Origin: Bacillota bacterium
GTDB lineage: Bacteria > Bacillota > UBA4882 > UBA10575
DNA: 38,331 bases
Reading direction: 5' to 3'
Assembly: GCA_029782135.1 (NCBI GenBank)
Contig: JAKOVI010000025.1
Coordinates: 1-38,331, forward strand
This document shows positions 7,176 to 13,681 of this stretch, one piece after another. How positions within the stretch are numbered: the stretch's first letter is position 1; the number at the start of each line of letters is the position of its first letter. The notes under the pieces are model-generated. The model did no database searches, was not told the origin of the DNA, and was given only the letters and a program-made list of their open reading frames with translations. The position numbers were made by a program, and so were the translations under genes.

Positions 7176-8618
7176 ATGAATGTGATTGGGCTAGAGGTCA
7201 GTACATCGGCAGCGAAAGCCATTCTCTTTTCTCTCGAGGAAGGGGTCACCGAGGCAGTCTCCGTAAGATACCGGGAAGGAGCGGACACGCTGACCGTCGA
7301 TCCGCAGGAAGTGGTAATCGCCGCGAAAACAGCGCTTACCAGGGTTGTACAGGCGGCGAAGCGTCCCATTTCCGCGATTGGGTTGGGAGGCGCCTGGCAT
7401 AGTCTGCTCTTGTTGGATGAGAAACGCCGGCCTTTGAGTCCGATATACACCTGGGCGGATGTGAGCGCCAGTTCAACGGTGGAGCGGGTGAAAAAAGACC
7501 GGGAGTTTATCATGGGTTGTTACCAGCGGACCGGACATATGGTTCATGCGATGTACCCGGCCTGGAAATACTATCATCTGCAAACAACCGCTCCGGAGAT
7601 GATCCGGCAAACCCGCTTCATCTCGTCACAACTCGAGTATGTCTTTGAACATCTGACCGGCGAGACCGGGGTCTCCAAATGTCTCGCTTCGGCCAGCGGC
7701 TTTTTTAATATTCACCAGTTGGATTGGGATGAAGAGATCTTAAAGTTTGTGAAGCTCGACCGCAGCCAGTTTGCGGAGTTGAAAGAGCCGCCCTTCGCCG
7801 CCGGGTTGCGGAAGGAAATTGCTGCGGAGACCGGTCTGCCGGCCGGGATTCCGGTCACCGTCGGTTATGCCGACGGGGCGATGAATCAAGTGGCGATCGG
7901 GGGCGACCGGGAAGGAGTGATGTCCTTTTCGGTGGGAACGAGCGCGGCGATCCGGATGGTTTCACCTGTCCCGAAAATTCCCGCTACCCCATCGACCTGG
8001 TGCTACTATCTTTACCATGGGAAACGCCTGATCGGCGCCTCGACCCAGGGCGCTTGTAGTTGCATCGACTGGTTCTTGAACAATCTTCCCCCGAATGTCC
8101 GTAGCTACGCTTTGCTTGAGGAAGCGGCGTCCAAAATTGAGATCGCCGACGCCCCGTTTTTCCTCCCGTTCCTCTTCGGCGAAAGGTGTCCGGGCTGGCA
8201 GGACCGGCGTCTGGGGAATTTTATGGATCTGAAACCAAAGCACGGGCTTGGAGATCTGTATTTCGCCATCCTTGAAGGGGTCTTGTTCAATGTCTATCAT
8301 TGCTACCAGCTTCTGACCAAGATCGGAGGCGTGCCGGAGCAGATCATGATCTCCGGCGGCATTATGAACTCTCCGTTCTGGCTGCAGATGGCGGCCGACA
8401 TCTTTGAACGGGATCTGCTGACCACCGGGGTAACCAACGACTCGACGGTCGGGGCGGCGATTCTCGGCCTCCAGGCGGCAGGAGGGATGCGCGTCGGCGA
8501 AAGTTTTATCCCGAAAACGAAGAAGGGGACACCGCATCCTTCCAAGAACAGCCCGTTGTACCGGGAACGTTTCCAGCGGTATCTTGAGCTTTATGAGGCG
8601 ACCAGTATGGAGAAATAA
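7176..8618 (+). CDS. FGGY-family carbohydrate kinase (gluconokinase/xylulokinase-like)
   Basis: 480 residues, the size of a complete two-domain FGGY kinase. The first phosphate-binding strand reads GLEVSTSAAK, where most family members have a D-x-G-T motif, so Glu replaces Asp and Ser replaces Gly. The catalytic aspartate is probably Asp233 in GYADGAMNQ. The C-terminal domain has the ATP-site hallmarks MSFSVGTSAAIR and MISGGIMNSPFWLQMAAD. It would phosphorylate the product of the upstream oxidoreductases, delivering a sugar-acid phosphate to central metabolism and possibly the ligand for the RpiR regulator. The exact sugar is unknown. GC-rich and strongly conserved in the C-terminal half. A 13-bp terminator stem follows. 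Confidence 0.88.
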   Translation: MNVIGLEVSTSAAKAILFSLEEGVTEAVSVRYREGADTLTVDPQEVVIAAKTALTRVVQAAKRPISAIGLGGAWHSLLLLDEKRRPLSPIYTWADVSASSTVERVKKDREFIMGCYQRTGHMVHAMYPAWKYYHLQTTAPEMIRQTRFISSQLEYVFEHLTGETGVSKCLASASGFFNIHQLDWDEEILKFVKLDRSQFAELKEPPFAAGLRKEIAAETGLPAGIPVTVGYADGAMNQVAIGGDREGVMSFSVGTSAAIRMVSPVPKIPATPSTWCYYLYHGKRLIGASTQGACSCIDWFLNNLPPNVRSYALLEEAASKIEIADAPFFLPFLFGERCPGWQDRRLGNFMDLKPKHGLGDLYFAILEGVLFNVYHCYQLLTKIGGVPEQIMISGGIMNSPFWLQMAADIFERDLLTTGVTNDSTVGAAILGLQAAGGMRVGESFIPKTKKGTPHPSKNSPLYRERFQRYLELYEATSMEK

Positions 8619-8672
8619 ATGAGTTTTCTTTCCCGGCTGGGGCCGGCGGTGAAGCGGAGGCTGAATTGTGGT

Positions 8673-8703
8673 AAACCTTGATTCCTTGGAATCAAGGTTT
8701 TTT
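8673..8703 (+). terminator. Rho-independent terminator ending the sugar-acid cluster
   Basis: AAACCTTGATTCC (8673-8685) is perfectly complementary to GGAATCAAGGTTT (8688-8700) and is followed by TTT, giving a six-T run at 8698-8703. It lies 54 bases after the FGGY kinase stop codon and closes the rightward cluster that began at dctP. Confidence 0.88.
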
Positions 8704-8749
8704 GATCGAATGGAGACAGCAGGTAATTTTTCGGCGGTCACGAACATTT

Positions 8750-8907
8750 ATGATCGGGAGGGGATTGCTTCATCTTGAAAACAGCGCAGTAACCCTTAAG
8801 CGAAAATACCGCTAACCCCAAGAGGTTGCATTGGCGGACGATTCCACCCCGTGGTTAAGAAAAAGCTTGACGGGGTAGGTTCCGAATGGAAGCCTGTTGA
8901 TGATCAA
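8750..8907 (+). ncRNA. Candidate structured RNA (possible raiA-type ncRNA or leader) upstream of the phosphodiesterase
   Basis: This stretch has no credible gene but several nested complementary segments: TGATC (8751-8755) with GATCA (8902-8906), GCTTC (8767-8771) with GAAGC (8889-8893), CCGCTA (8809-8814) with TGGCGG (8832-8837, one G-U), and ACCCCGT (8846-8852) with ACGGGGT (8870-8876). ATTC (8841-8844) and GAAT (8884-8887) close the last arm. The result is a closed multi-branch fold bounded by a terminator on the left and a ribosome binding site (AAGGAG, 8915-8920) on the right. The segment around 8833-8887 reminds me of the raiA-motif RNA of Bacillota, but this is from memory and uncertain. 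A cis-acting leader is the alternative. No promoter was identified. Confidence 0.5.
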
Positions 8908-8930
8908 TCTGACAAAGGAGCGATTGGTGA

Positions 8931-9467
8931 ATGAAAATTGGCGTAATCAGTGATACGCACGGCTCAGTCAGGGCATGGGAGCATGCTTATGACAGATTCT
9001 TAAGCCAAACCGATTTGATCATCCACTGCGGGGACATCCTTTATCATGGACCCCGCAATCCGTTGCCAGACGGGTATAATCCCGCGGTGTTGTTTGAACG
9101 GCTCAATGCGCTCGCGCACCCCCTTCTCCTGGTGCGCGGGAATTGTGACGCCGAGGTTGACCAGATGGTCCTTGACTTTCCGCTGGAGGCGCCGTACACC
9201 CACCTTTTCACCGGCGATTACCGGATCTTGGTCCATCATGGTCATGTGGAACTGCCCGCCAAGGCCAAAAAGGGCTATGATCTTATCATCTCCGGACACA
9301 CCCATCTTCCCGGGATTAAGGAGGAGGACGGGGTGATTTATCTCAACCCCGGCAGTCCCGCCTTACCGAAAGATGAGCAGGAGACACCGACGCTGGCCGT
9401 AATCGACGGCCGGGAGATTGTGATCTGGAATCTCAAGACGGGCGAAGCGTTCCAACGGTGGCGTTAA
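8931..9467 (+). CDS. YfcE/MJ0936-family metallophosphoesterase
   Basis: 178 residues, the normal length for a small YfcE-type phosphodiesterase. The metal-binding motifs of the calcineurin-like fold occur in order: Asp8 and His10 in SDTHG, Asp35 in HCGD, Asn in RGNCD, HHGH, and GHTH followed by NPGSPALP. The insertion YHGPRNPLPDGYNP after HCGD is characteristic of the YfcE subgroup. The start is ATG with AAGGAG ten bases upstream. The enzyme hydrolyses phosphodiester model substrates with Mn2+; the physiological substrate of the family is unsettled. It is a single-gene unit preceded by a probable structured RNA. Confidence 0.92.
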   Translation: MKIGVISDTHGSVRAWEHAYDRFLSQTDLIIHCGDILYHGPRNPLPDGYNPAVLFERLNALAHPLLLVRGNCDAEVDQMVLDFPLEAPYTHLFTGDYRILVHHGHVELPAKAKKGYDLIISGHTHLPGIKEEDGVIYLNPGSPALPKDEQETPTLAVIDGREIVIWNLKTGEAFQRWR

Positions 9468-9604
9468 GGGCTTAGGATTTAACAACATTGGATGTTAAAA
9501 CTTCGCAGTGATCTGCAGATTGTTCCCGGTTGGAAGTTAAAAAAAGGATGGATGTTGATGAAATCCACTGCGGCTGAACAAATTTCTCCGTTACAAGGTT
9601 GGCA

Positions 9605-9647
9605 ATAAAAAAGCGGGGTTGGAGCTTTCAGGGCTCCTTCCCCGCTT
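9605..9647 (-). terminator. Rho-independent terminator of the feoABC operon
   Basis: On the minus strand AAGCGGGG (from 9647) pairs with CCCCGCTT (to 9611), with an inner GGAGC/GCTCC stem, and is followed by a TTTTTATT tract (9610-9603). It lies just downstream of feoC. On the plus strand it follows the phosphodiesterase gene and may stop that transcript too, but the T-tract there is poor. Confidence 0.82.
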
Positions 9648-9665
9648 GTTGTTCTCCGCTTGGTT

Positions 9666-9932
9666 TTAGGCTAAAGCGCGGCGTCCTTTTTCGGTCAGGG
9701 TGTACATTTTCAAGGGCAGTTGCGCGCAGCCTTTACTGAAGGGACAGCCCAGGCATGACCCTTGACAGCTGCCGGCGGGCGAAGCTTCCCTGATATAGCC
9801 CATTCTTTCAAGTTGAGCGATGAGTTCCGTGAGGAAGGCTTCACTGATCTTTAACTGGCCGGCCATCTGTGCTTTGGAAAGATAGTCTGCTGTCTTCATT
9901 AACGATAAGACTTCCTTTAACAAGGTTATCAT
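9666..9932 (-). CDS. feoC: FeoC-like winged-helix protein with Fe-S cysteine motif
   Basis: 88 residues. The N-terminal 50 residues form a small winged helix (LLKEVLSLMKTADYLSKAQMA, then an FLTELIAQLERMGYI recognition region). A cysteine cluster follows at Cys56, 60, 63 and 69 (C-x3-C-x2-C-x5-C), as in FeoC proteins that bind a redox- or oxygen-sensitive iron-sulfur cluster. It lies 13 bases after feoB and ends the operon. FeoC modulates FeoB stability or activity. The ATG at 9932 directly follows AAAGGGG with almost no spacer, so translation probably depends on coupling to feoB. An alternative start at residue 12 would remove part of the first helix and is less likely. Confidence 0.82.
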   Translation of the reverse strand: MITLLKEVLSLMKTADYLSKAQMAGQLKISEAFLTELIAQLERMGYIREASPAGSCQGSCLGCPFSKGCAQLPLKMYTLTEKGRRALA

Positions 9933-9945
9933 CCCCTTTGGTTGT

Positions 9946-11952
9946 TTAACCCAAACCCAGGAGTCTTCCCAGTTGGAAGATGAGCACCGCGCTCAGCCAG
10001 CCGATGGCGAAGGTGTAAAGCGCGATAAACAAGGTCCAGCGGTAGGATTTGGTTTCCTTCTGGACCACCCCGAGGACGGCAACACAAGGCGTATATAAGA
10101 GGGATAAGACCATGAAGGAGACGGCGGATAATGGTGTAAACGCCTGGCGGATCGCCTCCACCAGGGCGGCTCCCTCTTCCACGCCGGCGTAAACCATGCC
10201 CAAAGTGGCGATGACGCTTTCTTTGGCGGCGATCCCGGCGAACAAGCCCACGGCTGCCTGCCAGGTACCGAAACCGGCCGGTTTAAAGAGCGGCGCGATG
10301 AAACGGCCTATGAGGCCGAGAATGCTCTGTTCGCTGTAAGGTTCGACCCCTAACGGCAGGACGGACAGGACCCACAAAAGGCTGATCACAACGAAGATGA
10401 TCGTCCCGGCCCGCCTTAGGAATTCGGAGACATTGTCCCACATATTTCTTAAAACATTACGGGCGGTCGGCATCCGGTAGGGGGGAAGCTCCATGATGAA
10501 ATCGGAAGATTCACCTTTGAACATCGTTTTACTGAAGATTTTACCCATAACTAAAGCAACGATGATGCCCAGTGTATAAAGGGCGAAGAGAACAATCCCG
10601 CCGTGTTTCGGGAAGAAAGCGGCGATAAAGACCAGATAAATCGGGAGCCGGGCGCCGCATGACATGAAGGGGATAATTAAGGTTGCAATCATCCGTTCTT
10701 TTCGGTTATCCAGGGTCCTGGTGGCCATGATGCCCGGGACATTACATCCAAAGCCGACGATCATCGGGATAAAGGTCTTCCCCTGGAGGCCGAGCGTCCG
10801 CATGATTTGGTCCATAATATAGGCCGCCCTGGCCATATAACCGCTGTCTTCCAAGAGGCCTAGCAGGAGATATAAGACGACAATCAACGGGATAAACTCA
10901 ATGACGGCGCCGAGGCCGCCGATGATACCTTCACTGACAAAGGAGCTTAGCCATTCCGGGGCATTTATCTTCGTGAGAAAGGCTTCAAAGGCCGTACCGA
11001 TGAGATTTATCCCTTCTCCCATGAGCCCGCCGAGGAGTTCTTGCCCCACGGCAAAGGTCAGCTGAAAGATCAGAAGCATAATGGCGATAAAAATCGGTAG
11101 ACCCCACCACTTGTGGGCCAAAACGCGGTCGATCCGGTCGCTCCGGGTAACGGCCGGTCTTTCCGGACGGCTGACACAGTCTGCCGTAAGCTGCCGGATT
11201 AAGGTATACCTCCGGTTGACAATCGCCAATTCCAACTCTTCATGCTCTGTTTTGATCTGCTCCAAGCTCGCGAGCAGCCCGGAAGAGGATAAATGCGGGT
11301 GTTGTCGTACATATTCTTCAAGCTCTTTGTCGTTTTCCAGCAGTTTCACGGCGAGCCAAGAAGCGGGATAATCCAGGTTTTGGTCTGTTAAGAAAGCTGT
11401 CAATCTCGCTATTTCCTGGTTAATCTCCGGTCCGTAGTCCGGTTTGACCGCCGGTTTGACCGGTTGTTCGCTTAAGGTAACAGCCTTTTGAATCAGTTCA
11501 TCAATCCCTTTGTTTTTCGAAGCAATGGTTGGGATGACGGGTACGCCCAATTTTTCGGACAACTTTTCAAGATCAAAGCTGATCTTTCTCTCCTGTGCTT
11601 CGTCGAACATATTCAAGGCAATGACGACTTGGGCGTCCATCTCCAGGAGTTGAACGGTTAAATATAAATTGCGTTCGATATTTGTCGCATCAACGACGTT
11701 GATCACAACATCGGGACGGGCTTTGAGAATAAAATCCCGGGCGACGATTTCGTCTTCCGAATAAGCGCCTAAGCTGTAAATTCCCGGAAGGTCGACCACC
11801 TGAAAAGTTTTTCCCTGGAAAGTCAGTTTCCCTTCCTTTTTTTCGACGGTAACGCCCGGCCAGTTACCAACATGCTGATTGGCGCCGGTCAGTGCATTAA
11901 AGATCGTTGTTTTGCCGCTGTTCGGATTACCGACCAACGCAATGGTCTTCAT
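9946..11952 (-). CDS. feoB: Ferrous iron transport GTPase/permease FeoB
   Basis: 668 residues from the ATG at 11952, which has GGAGGCG eight bases upstream; the longer frame adds eight non-conserved residues. The G domain has GNPNSGKT (G1), VTVEKKEG (switch I), DLPGIYSL (G3) and NMFDE (G4). The helical insertion domain spans about 170-270. The membrane part has the two Gate motifs, GYMARAAYIMDQIMR.. with GFGCNVPGIMATRTL, and the later YTPCVAVLGVVQKETKS. The paired cysteines (GCNVPG, SCGARLP and PCVAV) are typical. FeoB imports Fe2+ across the cytoplasmic membrane in anaerobic or reducing conditions. It sits between feoA and feoC under a Fur box. Confidence 0.97.
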   Translation of the reverse strand: MKTIALVGNPNSGKTTIFNALTGANQHVGNWPGVTVEKKEGKLTFQGKTFQVVDLPGIYSLGAYSEDEIVARDFILKARPDVVINVVDATNIERNLYLTVQLLEMDAQVVIALNMFDEAQERKISFDLEKLSEKLGVPVIPTIASKNKGIDELIQKAVTLSEQPVKPAVKPDYGPEINQEIARLTAFLTDQNLDYPASWLAVKLLENDKELEEYVRQHPHLSSSGLLASLEQIKTEHEELELAIVNRRYTLIRQLTADCVSRPERPAVTRSDRIDRVLAHKWWGLPIFIAIMLLIFQLTFAVGQELLGGLMGEGINLIGTAFEAFLTKINAPEWLSSFVSEGIIGGLGAVIEFIPLIVVLYLLLGLLEDSGYMARAAYIMDQIMRTLGLQGKTFIPMIVGFGCNVPGIMATRTLDNRKERMIATLIIPFMSCGARLPIYLVFIAAFFPKHGGIVLFALYTLGIIVALVMGKIFSKTMFKGESSDFIMELPPYRMPTARNVLRNMWDNVSEFLRRAGTIIFVVISLLWVLSVLPLGVEPYSEQSILGLIGRFIAPLFKPAGFGTWQAAVGLFAGIAAKESVIATLGMVYAGVEEGAALVEAIRQAFTPLSAVSFMVLSLLYTPCVAVLGVVQKETKSYRWTLFIALYTFAIGWLSAVLIFQLGRLLGLG

Positions 11953-12033
11953 AAAGACGCCTCCTTCTGCGAACATCGTTGTGATCAGTAATAAGAAGGA
12001 AATAAGGGTTAGTTCTGCCTTAAGTTCTTGTTC

Positions 12034-12258
12034 CTAAAAGTTGACCACGATTTTTTGTGCCAGTCCACGACCGATCGCAATCTTATGTCCGGCCAGGGAA
12101 AGAATGAGGGGACCGACATCATTTTTGACTACCTCAATTTCTGTTCCAGGATTGATCCCAATTTCGTAAAGGCGTTTGGTGGCGCAAGTGCCGGCAGCAA
12201 TCTGGTGGACTATTCCATGGGCGCCGGACGGCAGATTGATCAGAGAGGAATTGTTCAT
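12034..12258 (-). CDS. feoA: Ferrous iron transport protein FeoA (SH3-like)
   Basis: 74 residues from the ATG at 12258, chosen because GGAGCG lies just upstream; the longer frame to 12321 would start inside the Fur box. FeoA-family pattern: SLINLPSGAHGIVHQI, then the ATKRLYEIGINPGTEIEVV core and a C-terminal IAIGRGLAQKIVV. FeoA is a small cytoplasmic SH3-like partner needed for FeoB-dependent iron uptake. The gap to feoB is 81 bases. It is the first gene of the leftward feoABC operon and is presumably repressed by Fur when iron is plentiful. Confidence 0.93.
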   Translation of the reverse strand: MNNSSLINLPSGAHGIVHQIAAGTCATKRLYEIGINPGTEIEVVKNDVGPLILSLAGHKIAIGRGLAQKIVVNF

Positions 12259-12305
12259 AAAGGACGCTCCTTTCGACAAAATTTTGAGATAGCCTGTACT
12301 GTAAT

Positions 12306-12320
12306 TGAAAATCATTCTCA
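12306..12320 (-). promoter_or_regulatory. Fur box upstream of feoA
   Basis: On the minus strand TGAGAATGATTTTCA matches the 7-1-7 Fur consensus TGATAATnATTATCA at 12 of 14 fixed positions. It lies 48 bases before the feoA ATG. A TTGAGA hexamer overlapping its left edge could serve as a -35 element, with TACAGG 17 bases on as a weak -10, so bound Fur would cover the promoter. This predicts iron-repressed transcription of feoABC. Confidence 0.82.
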
Positions 12321-12558
12321 ATTAGATGATAATACATTTATGTGGAATACGCAAGCGACGAAAAGCGAAAAATGGGAAGTTCACCAATTCGTAAAATATG
12401 CTGGTATTATCTGGATAACAAATTAAACATGGCTTGTGGTTGGATCGCCTGTTCTGCAATTAGCTAAGGTTAAGCCTAACCGGAGGCGAGTCCGCCCTCA
12501 ATCCTTAGTCCCAAAAACGGTGCAGATTGCAGTTCGATCTGGTTTTTAGTTTAAATCC

Positions 12559-12567
12559 TGTTATAAT
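12559..12567 (+). promoter_or_regulatory. Extended -10 promoter for the AEC permease
   Basis: TGTTATAAT is a perfect -10 hexamer preceded by an extended TG motif. No good -35 is visible (CTGGTT at the expected place), which is acceptable for extended -10 promoters. The transcript would start near 12574 and run into the permease gene at 12697. The interval 12322-12558 holds the upstream Fur site edge and nothing else I recognise. Confidence 0.55.
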
Positions 12568-12589
12568 TATACTTTGTGTAGGTTGTATC

Positions 12590-12703
12590 ATGCAGACCGT
12601 CCAGGGTTTAGGGAAAACAGCAGAGGAGGAAACGGCTGAGGAGTTACTATCCAAGCGGGCTGTGGAAAATATCAAAGAAGGGGTCAAAGTTGGAAGATGT
12701 TAG
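12590..12703 (+). CDS. Possible 37-residue leader peptide before the AEC permease
   Basis: A short frame starts at ATG 12590, about 16 bases after the predicted transcription start, and ends at TAG 12701-12703, overlapping the permease start by 7 bases. The peptide is charged, glutamate- and lysine-rich (MQTVQGLGKTAEEE at its start, KVGRC at its end), with no recognisable domain. The upstream AGG is a poor ribosome binding site. The overlap could couple translation of the permease, or the frame may be chance. No function is proposed. Confidence 0.25.
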   Translation: MQTVQGLGKTAEEETAEELLSKRAVENIKEGVKVGRC

Positions 12704-13620
12704 TCTCAAATAGCGTACTGATCCAGCGGGTCCTGATGGTCTTTTCCTTAACGATCTTTGGGGTGGCGGCGCGGAAGACCGGGATCATCAAAGAGGAAGT
12801 CAGGCAGGGACTGGCGGAAATAATCATGAATCTAACCGTGCCGCCCTTAATTTTCGTAGCGGTCGCTACCGATTTGACTTGGGAACAACTGACGGCGGGG
12901 ATTTATTCCCCCCTTATCGCCCTGATGATGGCGGTAATTGTGATGGCCGGTATTTTGGGGTTGGGACGGTTGTTGCACTGGCCGGGACCGCAAACCGTGA
13001 CGCTTTCGGCGCTCTGCGCGATCCCGAATACCGGTTTTATCGGCCTGCCGGTGATCTTTGCCGTTCTGGGCCGGGAAGGCCTGGCCTATGCTGTTTTATA
13101 TGATGTCGGGGTGACGATTGCCTATTGTACTTTGGTGATCTGGGCCTTTAACGGGAGGGCGAAGGGTAAGCAGGGTTGGAGAACGTTGATTAACCCGGCA
13201 CTGCTTGGGATGGCCGGCGGGTTACTGTGTAATTGGTTAGGAATAACCATCCCGGAAGTGGTGCTGACACCCTTGCAAATCATGGGCAATGCCACGACCC
13301 CGCTGGCGATGCTCCTGATGGGTTCGATGCTGGGCGGGGTTAATTTACGGAATAAGCGGCTGGTTTTTCTTTGCGGACTGATCGCCCTTGGCAAGCTCAT
13401 AATCTATCCTTTGCTGGCCTACCTCTTGGTTTTACCTTCCAATTTGCCACCATTGGTCCGGGCAGCCACTTTGCTGCAGGCGGCAATGCCAAGCATGGCC
13501 AGTACACCGGTGTTAACCCAAAAATACGGTGGCGATAATGAACTGGCTGTCACAGCCGTCTTCATCACTACATTATTAAGTCTGCTCACCCTCCCGCTGG
13601 TGGTTTACTGGTTGGTATGA
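12697..13620 (+). CDS. AEC-family permease (auxin efflux carrier-like, malate permease type)
   Basis: 307 residues with about ten hydrophobic segments in two halves, the size of bacterial AEC (PF03547) transporters. Hallmarks are IFGVAARKTGIIKEE in the first loop, LNLTVPPL-like MNLTVPPLIF, and the conserved AIPNTGFIGLPV unwound-helix motif in the first half, echoed by LLMGSMLGG and AAMPSMASTPVLTQKYGGD in the second. Relatives move malate or other organic anions, but the substrate here is unknown. The start ATG overlaps a small upstream frame; GGGGTCAAAG about 15 bases upstream is a modest ribosome binding site. It stands alone between the divergent feo operon and the convergent LysM genes. 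Confidence 0.87.
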   Translation: MLVSNSVLIQRVLMVFSLTIFGVAARKTGIIKEEVRQGLAEIIMNLTVPPLIFVAVATDLTWEQLTAGIYSPLIALMMAVIVMAGILGLGRLLHWPGPQTVTLSALCAIPNTGFIGLPVIFAVLGREGLAYAVLYDVGVTIAYCTLVIWAFNGRAKGKQGWRTLINPALLGMAGGLLCNWLGITIPEVVLTPLQIMGNATTPLAMLLMGSMLGGVNLRNKRLVFLCGLIALGKLIIYPLLAYLLVLPSNLPPLVRAATLLQAAMPSMASTPVLTQKYGGDNELAVTAVFITTLLSLLTLPLVVYWLV

Positions 13621-13638
13621 GAGGGTGGGATAAAAAAG

Positions 13639-13665
13639 AAAAAGCCGCTTGTTAAGCGGCTTTTT
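13639..13665. terminator. Bidirectional rho-independent terminator
   Basis: AAAAAGCCGCTT (13639-13650), loop GTT, AAGCGGCTTTTT (13654-13665). The A-run before and T-run after let it work in both directions. It lies between the convergent AEC permease and the first LysM gene, 18 bases after one stop and 17 before the other. Confidence 0.9.
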
Positions 13666-13681
13666 CGCGTTTTGTTCGTGC

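Noticed and set aside
7962-8747. Long minus-strand open frame opposite the FGGY kinase
   Set aside because: Its translation is rich in Arg/Pro with no family motif, has no ribosome binding site and shadows a clearly conserved plus-strand gene.
9541-9609. Tiny frame of 16 residues after the phosphodiesterase gene (near 9558)
   Set aside because: Very short, runs towards the terminator and has no sign of conservation; probably chance.
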